DNA of 64,000 nucleotides from contig OY979716.1 of the NCBI GenBank assembly GCA_963855995.1, positions 87,390,173-87,454,172 on the forward strand. Direction: 5' to 3'. This DNA comes from Muricea muricata (Eukaryota; Cnidaria; Anthozoa; Malacalcyonacea; Plexauridae). The notes under the pieces were generated by a model. The model saw only the letters and a list, made by a program, of their open reading frames with translations. It did not search any database and was not told where the DNA came from. A program made the position numbers and the translations under genes. This document shows positions 20,301 through 30,551 of this stretch, one piece after another. The stretch's first letter is position 1; every line of letters starts with the position of its first letter.

Positions 20301-22687
20301 TCCTGTAGAAGAGGTGTCTGCCTCTATATCTTTAAAAGAACCAACACCCAATGAGGTGGCTGAATATTTAAGCAGCAAGCAGGTACAGCAGACAGAAGTG
20401 GAAGCTAAGGTTTGTTGCAAGCTGTTCTAAATTATAAGTCAGAGTAGTAAACACATGCAGTAAGTGATACATGAGCTGTTCAGAGACTAAGTTATTATTC
20501 TTTTAGGTTAATGCAAATAATGAACAAGTGAAAGAAAAACAGAAGATTACAAATTGAAGAAGACAAAGGGTTTCAAGACATACAAATTTAGCATTGGCCA
20601 AGCTGTTATGAAGGCAAATCCCAGATTGGCTGGATGGATACGTTGTGGTTGGGTTAACAGATCACCAGGTTGTGTTGCGCAACACCAAAACAAATAAGAT
20701 TTTGAAAAGCATCAGTCTGGCCCACCATAAGCCATTTCGGGACAGAGCTGCTGATAGTAAAGTGGGAGGTGATGTTAAAGGTGAAAAGGTGGAAGGGTTT
20801 GGGGCTGAAGATGAGGATGAAGATGTTGGTGATGAAGTGAAAGGTTTTAGAGATATGGGTGAAGATTTTCATGAAGAAAGTGAAGATGATGGTGCAGGTG
20901 GGGAGGTTGCACATGGCTGTGAGAAAGTTGATTGTGTTAAAGATACTGGTGGTTGTAAGGTTGTTGCTAAAGAATTAATAAATGGCAATGATAAGTTTGC
21001 AGGTGTCGTTGTTCCAAAAACGTTTGCAGGTGAAGTGGAAAGATTAAAGAAACTGAGGGGTGAAAATGTACACCTCGATTGTGGTCCAGCAAAATTAAAA
21101 ACAAAGGATATGTGGTCAATTATTCCACCACAAGAAGTTCCAAAATGTGAATATAAGACACTAAAAACTGCACATCCTGAGTTCACGCCTGGTTGGTTGT
21201 CTGATATGGTTAGTTGGGTTGCTAAATATTAATATATAATTTCACTTCATTTTTTGTATTGTGGTATACGTGTTAACAGTTCTTATGTTGATATTAATTT
21301 ACATATTATTTATTTAGGTTATAGATGCCTATCTGTGGACTTTAGAGAAAGAGAGTAAAGGAACAATCCTTGCTGCCGAATGTTATGTTTCTCAGATTAA
21401 GCAAAGCAATTCAAGCACTCGGTGTACATGGTCCAACAAATCATTTGCGTGCATCACAAAGATTCTGATTCCAATTAACTTCACTGGACACTACTGGTTA
21501 GTATTTAAAATAAAAATGCTGTAAACATCACTAGACGTACAAACACCAATTGGTCACAACCAGGAAAACCCCGTTAATTAAATATCTAATTTGGTATTAA
21601 TGTTTCAAGTTGTATTTAGTGAACATCACGATGATTAAAAAGTTGATATTAAATCGGAAAGAAATATGAATTTATTCGCAGCCCCATTGTTCTGTACCTT
21701 ATTTACTTACACGTAATTACACGTAAATTTTGTACTCAGGTTTTCGACAAAGATTCAAAAAGACGACTGTATATTGATCCAGTCAAAAGTGGAGAGATGT
21801 GTGCTCCAAAACAGATGTCATTAGTGAACCACATTAATAAACTGAGGTAATGAATACTCCATGTTTATAACAGTTTTTTGTGTTTTTTTAAACAATGTAT
21901 GTTGCCTTTTTAAAAAGAAATTATTATTATATTTTAAAGCGACACCATCTGGTAGACACCAAGACAGGTTGGCGTACACGCAAATGGACATGCCTCCAAC
22001 CTCCCCACTGTAGGCAGCGTGATGACTATAACTGCGAAGTATTTGTTTGTTTTGTGAGTGTGCATACTATAATTTATTGTTTAAATTAACAGAACTAATT
22101 TCTGCATTTTTAATATACAGTATGTGATTTTTACCATTTTTACCTCAATGTAGTTTGCATGCTGTCTAGTTCATGGTTTGGATTTGACCACCACTGTTGA
22201 CACTGAGAAAGAACGCAAATGCATTTTTGAAACTGCATGTGGATTTTGCTACGATGATGCGAATAGGTATGAAATTATATTATCATTAAGGATTACAGCA
22301 CTCTTGCCGTGCAATAGAAAGTTCATGCACAGTACTGCATGGCCGTGCGTTGTTGTCGTGCAAAAGAAACTCACGTGGTACAAATCGACCATTCAGAACA
22401 TTAGTTTACGAAAAATGAATATTAATATATATTATCATAAACGCACGTGACTCGTTTTCTATTTCTTAACTAAATTTATAGTAATTAGCAAAAAATCGTT
22501 AGATAATTATACACTTATGCCCTGGAATTTATCTCGTTGCAGCGGACGAAATACAGCAGTTTGCAAAATTTGCAGAAAGGATAATGGTGACGACTGGCTT
22601 GGTTGCGATAGATGCAGACAATTTTTTCACGCACATTGCAAAGGCGTTCACTTTGCGACAGCTCTTATTCAATACTTTTATTGTTAA
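17362..22687 (+). pseudogene. Ginger-type transposase gene: H2C2, DDE, GPY/F, Ulp1, PHD (14 exons)
   Basis: Exons by splice sites and frame: 17362-17433, 17565-17703, 18325-18413, 18615-18743, 18869-18940, 19246-19479, 19604-19705, 20161-20409, 20507-21208, 21318-21496, 21740-21846, 21940-22053, 22154-22266, 22543-22687. Domains in order: integrase zinc region (DIHGNGITGGYMGEKRT, CPQCQK), where the second His seems lost; DDE core (VGIDLIGPF, LSDQGKEFNNK, YPPQTNGTLKR), where the usual Glu is Lys; GPY/F (VVVGLTDHQVVLRN); acidic linker; Ulp1-like cysteine protease (FTGHYW, DDYNCEVFVC); and a C-terminal PHD finger (CKICRKDNGDDWLGC, CDRCRQFFHAHC). Frameshifts near 20530, 20636 and 21740 plus the lost Glu suggest an inactive copy. 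Ginger elements resemble Gypsy integrases but move as DNA. Confidence 0.8.
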
Positions 22688-22831
22688 CGAACTATGTATA
22701 AATTTTCCCTGTATATACTGTATATAGCTACAATCTTGTGAAATAATTATGTAAATATATTAAACTGAAGAAAATAGATTAGGGTTAAAGGATAGACAGT
22801 GAGTTCACTCAGATTTCCTTAAAAGTCCTGA

Positions 22832-23777
22832 AGGGAGGGGGTCTCAATCCCATTTCCCACTTTTTCCAAAGTCTCAGTTCCTGTTGGAATTTTATTAGAA
22901 ATCCCAGCCCGAGTTATCAAAATTCTAGTCAATGAAAAAATAGTTCCTATTGTGGCAAAAATAGCTCTTCCAGTGGCAAAAATGTTCAATTATTCATTTC
23001 GATTAAGAAACATCGTGTACTGAAATAGCATACAGGAGTAGATTCAGCTTGGTTGCTTCATTCCAGAATGCTTTTGTGGTAGATTTTCCATTAGGGGTAG
23101 GTGAACGGTGGTGTACATAAGAACATGCATACTCGGAAACCGTGAATTTCGAGCGCAAGTGTATGTTTGTTTGCAAAACAAACAACAAAAACGAAAAATG
23201 CCATCCACATTGCATTTTAAAAAGTGGAATAAATTGAAAATCAACTTGCATTACTTCAATCGCATACCCATTATTAATTTCCCATTGTGGCCAAATCTCA
23301 CCCCAGTTCCCCTGATCCCAGTTCCCATTTTTTAAGGACTCTCTTGTAGGATTTTTCTTGTGCACTGTCTGTCCACTACAACAGTGACTGTGCCTTCATT
23401 AAGAATCATTAGTAAGAGGCACCAAGTAAGGGGTGGACCATTAGATATCCTGGGAGGGGGGTGTCAGATCCAAAAAAATTCATGCAAATAATTGAACTAG
23501 AAAAAAATTCCTGCAGGCACTTGGAGAAAGAAAAAAATTTTCCTCCCTCCCTCCCAGGATATCCAATGGTTAACCCCTAATTAACCACTTCTGCTACACG
23601 CAGAGCACACAGCCACACACGGCAACCTAAAATTAAATCTTTTCTTTTTTAGCTGATAAATAACTATTTTTGATTCAATGGGATTTAAATAACTCGGACT
23701 AGGATTTCTTGTAAAAATCTAACTGGAATGGGATTTTGGAAAAATGTCAGGTGGGAAGTGGAATTGAGACCTTTCCC
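22832..23777. repeat. Inverted-repeat element, about 0.95 kb, with a nested MITE
   Basis: Arm 22832-22916 (GTCTCAATCCCATTTCCCAC, then CCAAAG...) returns inverted at 23691-23777 (GTGGGAAGTGGAATTGAGAC). Identity of the arms is about 75-80%. The interior is non-coding and contains the Harbinger-type MITE at 23430-23577. The ends are approximate. Confidence 0.6.
23430..23577. mobile_element. Harbinger-type MITE with TAA duplication
   Basis: Starts GGGGTGGACCATTAGATATC, and the right end is its inverted copy ending ATGGTTAACCCC. TAA sits at 23427-23429 and 23578-23580. It is 148 bp and non-coding. A 3-bp TWA-type duplication with G-rich ends is typical of Harbinger MITEs. Confidence 0.85.
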
Positions 23778-23887
23778 CTTTTGGACCCTCTTATAGGTAA
23801 GGTCTATTAGATGGAGTTTTCCGCGCTGAAAAAATACTTAAATTGAGCACAAGAGGAAGGAAATAGTGTTGTTTTAGTATGGTTTTT

Positions 23888-24110
23888 TCAATTTAATTCT
23901 AGTTTAGTTCTAGTTGAAAGCAGTGATTTAGTTTTAGTTTAGTTCTAGTTTTAAATTAGAATTTCATTTTAGTTTCAGTTTAGTTCTAGTTTGTAACACA
24001 AATTTCATTTTAATATTAGTTTAGTCCTTGTTTGAAACGGAAATTTCATCTTAGTTCTAATTTAGTTCAAGCTTTAAATGGGAATTTTATTTTAGTTTTT
24101 GTGTATACGG
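23888..24110. repeat. Degenerate minisatellite, about 42-bp period
   Basis: Roughly five units, each with TTTAGTTCTAG-like and AATTTCATTTTAG-like segments. Confidence 0.75.
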
Positions 24111-24211
24111 GTCAATCAAGTAATTTAACCCTGTTTTTTAGTCGACGGTTTTTAATATTTAATATATACACAAATATTTTTTTGTGAAGGCCAGGAGAGA
24201 CAGTCCTTTGA

Positions 24212-24396
24212 GACTTGAGTTATTTAGAAAACAAGACCCAAAAATTCTGGCGATATTTCGACTTTATTGCAAAGTCATTGTCAAACCAACTGAATATTTA
24301 CAAGCTATAAATATTCGGTAGGTTTGACAATGACTTTGCTATAAAGTCGAAATATCACCAGAATTTTTGTGTCTTGTTTTCTAAATAACTCAAATC
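24212..24396. mobile_element. Palindromic MITE, about 76-bp arms
   Basis: Left arm 24212-24287 starts GACTTGAGTTATTTAGAAAA; right arm 24321-24396 is its inverted copy. The loop of about 33 bases is itself partly palindromic (GAATATTTA / TAAATATTC). It is non-coding. Confidence 0.85.
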
Positions 24397-24399
24397 TTG

Positions 24400-25912
24400 A
24401 GTTTACAATGATATTCGGTGTTTGTTTTGTCTTACGCTCTAGAAGCCCTTAAGACTTAACATGCTTGTATCTGCTTTCATGAAAGCATCTAATTCCTGTA
24501 ATAACCTGGAAAGGTTAAAACTAATGCCAAAAGAAGCAACATTTTCAGCGCAATGCATATGAAGACTGAAGTCAGTTTAATTATATTTTGGTTTACATTT
24601 GTAATGCCTGCTTGACACAATTACTCCTATAATTTTAATTTGCTACAGTTTGGTTATATTTGTCTACTTTAATCTTGATTTCTCGATTGATGCAGGTTTA
24701 TAGGCATACGTTTGTATGCAATGTATATTTGTACGCTCAATGCCTCGAGAGACGGAAGCTGTTCGAGCAGCACAAATTTTGCAAGCGCATGTATTTCGCG
24801 CCTCACGCGCGCGAAACTCGTGACGCCTCACACATGGTCATGTATTTTGCAATGATCATAAATTTCGATTGACACCGGGAAGCGTCATCGCATGTGGAAG
24901 GCATATTTGATATTTTCTCATTCTTTCAAACATGATATCGTCTAGTTATAATTTAAACCATGTGATTTCAACCAGGAAGACAAATGGAATGACTCCTTTT
25001 ACACCAGGAAAGACAGCGTAATACTCAGGTGAGCATGTTGTTATACTTTTTAAATGGATAAAGCTATTTTGAAGGGGTGATACTTTGTGCTCCGTGTTGA
25101 GCACGTCACTGCACGTGTAACGTGTTTCACTTTATAACAACTAAAACGTTGATATTCATACATTTTCGTCATACAAATGCTTATTTTGGATTATTACGGA
25201 CGCGGTATTTAAAAAACTGTATTCCGTAGATGGCCAAATCAGGCAAATGAAATTTGAATTTCGCGCTACGATACTGCAATTAAAATGTTAATATTCACCC
25301 ATTACCTTCCCACAAAGGCTTACTTTGAAACTTGGCATTCTGTATCAGTTCTATTTTAAAATCAAGCTTGCTTCTTGACTTACTTAAGTTACTAATATTT
25401 ATTTAGATATATGAATGGTAGTTTTTATTGTAACGTGAGTAACACTGTGCATTGATGAAACATTTTGTTAGCTATTGGACTGTAGGAGCTAGTTGAGTGC
25501 TAGTAAACTTTGCCAGACGGCCTTAGCATTTAATATCCAACCAAACCTCCTGTGGATCAGCTTTTAAATAACCCTTCAGAAAAAAAGACCACAGTGCTGA
25601 AACAAAATACCCCAGAGGTTTATTCACCTTACCTCTCAAACAAGATCAAATGAAACTGACAATCATAACCCCCTAGAAAATGCTTCTGAGCAACTACTCA
25701 GAATATTTTCTCTTTATTATACCTTGATTATATCATGTGTTAGCAGATAATTTATAGTTAAGTCGTTTAGGCACTAGGCTCTCCTTGTGAAGAGTACAAT
25801 TGCCAGAGATAATTAAGACACATTAAAGTCTTCAGAAACCAGAGTAAAGAAAATCACTGTTTACCAGATAAGATTCAAATTTGCATACTGTTAGTATAGT
25901 TTAATTAATCAA
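24400..25912. other. Non-coding stretch
   Basis: No coding, RNA or repeat structure recognised. A CG-rich patch near 24780-24830 is the only compositional change. Confidence 0.5.
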
Positions 25913-26848
25913 TAGAGATGAGCCGATCACTAAAAATTGCCGATTAGCCGATTCGATTAATCAGCAGCCGATCACAATGTATAATCGGCCGATTAATCGG
26001 CATTAGCCGATTATTCTTGTACAAGGTACAATGTTAAATATCGCGCAAGAGAGACCCTAGACAAAACCAGTATCATGAGTGTTTACTTGCTAATGCGTTT
26101 TAAGTTTTAACACTGAACAGTAACATGTGATATGGTGTTTATGCTCACATGTTTTTGGTCTTTACTGTATTACAAAAATTACTTCAGTTTATGTCTCAAA
26201 GGCCTGTTCATATAGGGAAAACTAATCTTTGTTAACAAAATTGACAAATTGTTATTTAAAAATTTCGACCACATAATTTTGTGCTATACATATGGAGAAA
26301 TTTTATCCCGCTTAACGGGTAAACAATTTCCTATGCATAGAGATCTCTTCTGTCAAACGGCACTATAGAGCTTTGTATGCGGTAAAAAATTTGTCTCGTA
26401 CATATAAACACATGGTGCATGATCTTTCAATCTTTCATATTATTTTCCTCGTATAAATAGACGCGCAATTAAATTAAGGAACTTTTCGGCGAATTTTAAG
26501 GAACTTACTTCTCATCGATGTGGGCCTTTCATGTGTACTCAAATTGTTATTCTTGTTACAAATGCATTAGCGGTTCAATATTTGCCGATTATTTTTGTCA
26601 TGTCAATGTCATGTACATTTTCGCAATCTGCATTAGTATAATTGTTACATCAATATGTTCATAGCAAACATTCATCGGCCCACTCACGCGCTCGCTGTTT
26701 GTACAGCAATTAAATCTGTATATGCACAATAAAAAGCAACAAAGATAAGAAAAACATAGAAGTTCTAATAATCGGAAAATAGCCGATTACACAAAATTAA
26801 TCGGCCGATTACCAATTGCAAAAAAAGCCGATTATCGGCTCATCTCTA
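25913..26848. mobile_element. Non-autonomous hAT element, 936 bp
   Basis: Ends TAGAGATGAGCCGATCA... and ...TCGGCTCATCTCTA, flanked by the 8-bp duplication TTAATCAA at 25905-25912 and 26849-26856. GCCGATTA-type motifs repeat in both subterminal regions, in both orientations. There is no transposase coding. An 8-bp duplication and this end sequence indicate hAT. Confidence 0.9.
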
Positions 26849-26856
26849 TTAATCAA

Positions 26857-28000
26857 TTACTGTTTTAATGACCACTGACCACATTTTGTACCAGTGACCA
26901 GCCTACTTAAGTTTGGGTCACATGTCCAGGAAAGATATGAAGGAGTCTATGAAGCAGCTTGCTTGAAAATAAATTGTCAAAGTTCCATTGCACTTTTGGT
27001 GCAAATTACTACTATTCTTCCCATGAATCGTGGAATGACCCATTGTCAAGAGCTGTTTTGAGTTTCGATTCAGATAAAAATATTTCAGATTGATGTTTGA
27101 GACACAACTAAAAGCAATATGGAGTTAAAGAATTATGATTTAAGTTTAACAACGGCCTTATTGCTTTATATTCTGAAAATTTGATGCAAATCAAAGTGAT
27201 GCCAGATTATATATTATGCAAAAACCCAATTATTCTAGACAAGCCTACAAAAGTATTCAATTTTAGTTTTGCCTAAAATATAAGTAAATTTATTGAAATA
27301 AAGGTATATAAGTAAAATATCTAGCATTGAAAATTAAACTAATAAAATATACTCTATACTCTTGAGATATCTTGTTTCTGACAATTGTGAATTTATTATA
27401 TATAACTTTGGATATGGCCTAAATTAACAATGATGTCTTGTCATTCTAGATTTTGTTACTGAAAGACTTGCAGATATTGATAGAAGGTAGCTGAAAGAGT
27501 CGTGCCAAGAGGGAATTGAGAACAGTAGCTCCTGTTTAATGCATCCGAACAGTGTATAATATAGGACAGTAAATGTTTTGTGTGCTTGCAAGGTGAACAT
27601 CAGTATCAGTTTAGTTTTCTCCAATTGCAAACACTGCATTAATTTATAATTGCAAAGCCTTCAGTCAGTCCCTTATATAAATAAGTTACACCTCCCTTGT
27701 ACAGATTATCATAATTTATGAATATAAGCAATCGATGTGTGAATTCAAATAAGTCAACTTATTAGCACTGATGGAGATTTAACCTTGTGCACTGAATGCT
27801 TCGCAACAATGAAAAAACGGTGTTTCTGCAATAGTAAACTCAGTTTCTTTTAAATTTTATGTCAATTGTTTTATAGTAGTTATTATAACAGGCCTTCTGT
27901 ATTATAATTGATTCTATCATGATGAATATATTTGAGAATATTATTTTACTGGTATGTGTTTTAGATTTGTTTAGCCTTGAAATCACAATTGCAGGTAGTT
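26857..28000. other. Non-coding stretch
   Basis: AT-rich, no supported feature. Confidence 0.5.
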
Positions 28001-28249
28001 GCTTCAACCACAGTTAATAAAATAGTATGGTTTGGCTAGCCGGTAAACTTCAAAGAGATTTGGCGACGGTGGCAAACTATGTTGAGGATCAAAGGCGAAA
28101 AATATCACGTGACGGTTTTAGTGCATGGCGGGGTGCCAATTACTATAAGATTGTATTACGGTGTTGAATGTTCTCGTGTTTCATCGCTAAAATATTGCGC
28201 AAATAGCATGCATTTTTGTGTAAACTAAAGTGAAATCTTATAAGGAGCT

Positions 28250-29494
28250 ATGACCGACGATTTAGAGGCGATTGTATCAATTCCCTGGGATTTGGAAGGC
28301 GAAAGTTGTTCGACCAACGTTGACGAGGAGTTGGCATTATTGGAACATGGAGAAACCTGCGAGGATGTTTTCCCTTATAATTTTGAAATCGCATTATCTT
28401 TTATCGATGAAAACGAAGCGGCTATGGAAGAAGAGATTGCAGACGCTGTGAGCGAAATATCAGGCAAAAAGAACTTTCCTTGCGAAAGTTGTGACAAGAT
28501 TTGCAAGTCGAAGGGTGGTTTGACGAGACATAAAAATGCAAAACATGGGAATAGAAGTACAGCGGGTAAAGATAATGTATCTTCATCAAACATATCGCTG
28601 ACAAAAGAGGATTTAAAATCCATTGTTGATAAAGTTAAAAAGAAAATAAAAGATGATACTTTCTGGGACAGTGAAATGACTTCGAATATGGCAAGTATAA
28701 CATCAAACGATTCACTATACAATGAGATATTGCCAATTTATGAACGATTTCGTCAAAAGTTAAATCAAGATTCATTTTTAACAGATTTTTATGAACTTAT
28801 ACCTAATTCGTCTTGCCTACTGCAGTCAGAAAATGAGCAATTATGCAGTCTTATAATGATTTTAATACCAGACCATTTGGTATCATTGTCGAAAGGTGTT
28901 AGTAATATAAATGACCAAGAGCCTGCCATTGCCAACACAAGTAGTGTACAGACTGAAATTTCCTCAAGACTTGATGAAAATGAACGTGGACCTCTGTGCT
29001 ACATAGCAGGAAATGTGTTGTCAAATTTGAAGAGAAAGTCAAAAAACAAACACAATGATGAGCTTCAAATAATTTTGGAACATATGATCAATTCTGGTTT
29101 GGAGAATGCATACATTGAGGCACGCAGTTGTGGAGGTCTGGATACACCGTGTGAGGATTTGGTGAAGCTACTAGAGGTTGTAGAGATTCTGTTCAGACAA
29201 TTCATAGGAAACCAGCCCACTGTCAAGAACATTCCTTGCGACAAGTTATGCAATGATGCAATTGATTCAACATTAATAAAATCTCTTTGGGACAATATAA
29301 TACAAGGATGTGGCAATAATGTAAGCAAACAAACAAGTAAGCTTTGTTTGGAAAATATAGTTAAACTTTATTTAAGGGTTCGTAGCTTTTCGTATGCAAA
29401 AGACATCATAAGTAAGTTTAAAATCCAACAAAAAGCAAAGAAGAGCAAAGGACTCAGAAAAGAACTGAAAAAATATAGTGAGGATAAACAGTGA
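28250..29494 (+). CDS. P-element accessory protein with C2H2 zinc finger
   Basis: An uninterrupted 414-codon gene. Residues 1-70 are acidic. A C2H2 finger lies at 78-99 (C78, C81, H94, H99; FPCESCDKICKSKGG). A Lys-rich helix and linker follow. A C-terminal domain from about 247 contains GPLCYIAGNVLSNL, SCGGLDTPCEDLVKL, CLENIVKLYLRVRSFSYA and a very basic tail. The C-terminal YIAGxVL/GGL pattern resembles the all-helical end regions of some THAP and P-type transposases (inference). It starts about 240 bp inside the left end of the element and faces the transposase gene. Its intact frame next to a broken transposase is notable. Likely DNA-binding; its role in transposition is unknown. Confidence 0.8.
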   Translation: MTDDLEAIVSIPWDLEGESCSTNVDEELALLEHGETCEDVFPYNFEIALSFIDENEAAMEEEIADAVSEISGKKNFPCESCDKICKSKGGLTRHKNAKHGNRSTAGKDNVSSSNISLTKEDLKSIVDKVKKKIKDDTFWDSEMTSNMASITSNDSLYNEILPIYERFRQKLNQDSFLTDFYELIPNSSCLLQSENEQLCSLIMILIPDHLVSLSKGVSNINDQEPAIANTSSVQTEISSRLDENERGPLCYIAGNVLSNLKRKSKNKHNDELQIILEHMINSGLENAYIEARSCGGLDTPCEDLVKLLEVVEILFRQFIGNQPTVKNIPCDKLCNDAIDSTLIKSLWDNIIQGCGNNVSKQTSKLCLENIVKLYLRVRSFSYAKDIISKFKIQQKAKKSKGLRKELKKYSEDKQ

Positions 29495-30250
29495 ACATGA
29501 CTTAATATGATCATATTGTAATCAGTAAAAATACTTTTTGTACATGAATATAATTGTTCTATTATTTGATTGAAATATTTACAATAACAGTATCCATGTG
29601 GTGATGTATCAATGTAGTCAATATAAACACCCCCTCATTCTACACTTCCAGAGCCTAATGTCAGAGCAGAGTCAGGTTATGGGATGTGGTTGGGCAGTTG
29701 GTACACACCAATGACACCATATCACCAAATTGAAAAAAGTCAACATAAATTGATATCAATATATTTCAGTAGGAGTCAAATCTATCAAAAAGAAGCTCTC
29801 TGGCTTGTTTTATGTAAAACTTTTGCATGGACAAACTTGAAAAAGCTGAAAAATGAGCAAACTGGTCTTAAGGTGCCAGTTACTCAGGAGTTCATTATAT
29901 CACATTATATCCAGTCCTAGGATTGGATATTATATAAATATTTCATTCATTTGAGATGTCATCCCAAATCCCACAATTTGGACTAGATTCTAATTCATTG
30001 CAGTTTAATATTTTCAGACTGAATCAAACTGGACAGACTTGAAATCAAATCCAGAACATTGCCGTAATTGACTTTCACCTAGATTACACATGTCCATATC
30101 AACTAATTTTATTTTAGTTTTAAAAACCAATTATATAACTGTCATGATTAAAATACTATAAATGCCTCTCTACTATTCATGCAAGAGGAATGAAACTAGT
30201 GGTGATGTATGACCAGGGACAGTACTCTGAAAATAAAGTATATTAATAAC

Positions 30251-30474
30251 TTATAAAGTAAAAAACATAATCCCAAAACAGAAAACATCTTGAAAACCCA
30301 AGATATTGATTGTATATATATATATATGTTACCTATTTGTAAATCAGTTGGTCTGATGATGATTCTGTAATAGGATCGAAATATAACCATTTAAATCTGC
30401 GTCTTGTTTATTAATCCATATCTTGGATTTTCAAGATGTTTTCTGTTTTTGGATTATGTTTTTTACTTTATTAT
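30251..30474. mobile_element. Foldback MITE inside the P element
   Basis: Arms 30251-30307 and 30417-30474 are inverted copies (AAAGTAAAAAACATAATCC...). The loop has a short TA run. It lies between the two convergent genes of the P element and interrupts neither. Confidence 0.85.
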
Positions 30475-30551
30475 CTTAAATTGTCATCTGGTTCTGGCTT
30501 TTAATAACTTATCCTTATGTTAATCAGTAATGTTAATTGCTAGGACATCAG

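Noticed and set aside
24660-24872. 70-codon open stretch
   Set aside because: Composition looks random, with no domain, neighbours or splice sites.
26170-26460. Separate element nested in the hAT derivative
   Set aside because: Weak similarity between the two edges; no duplication or clear inverted ends.
28375-28722. Minus-strand coding opposite the zinc-finger gene
   Set aside because: It is the antisense of a clear C2H2 gene and shows no domain.
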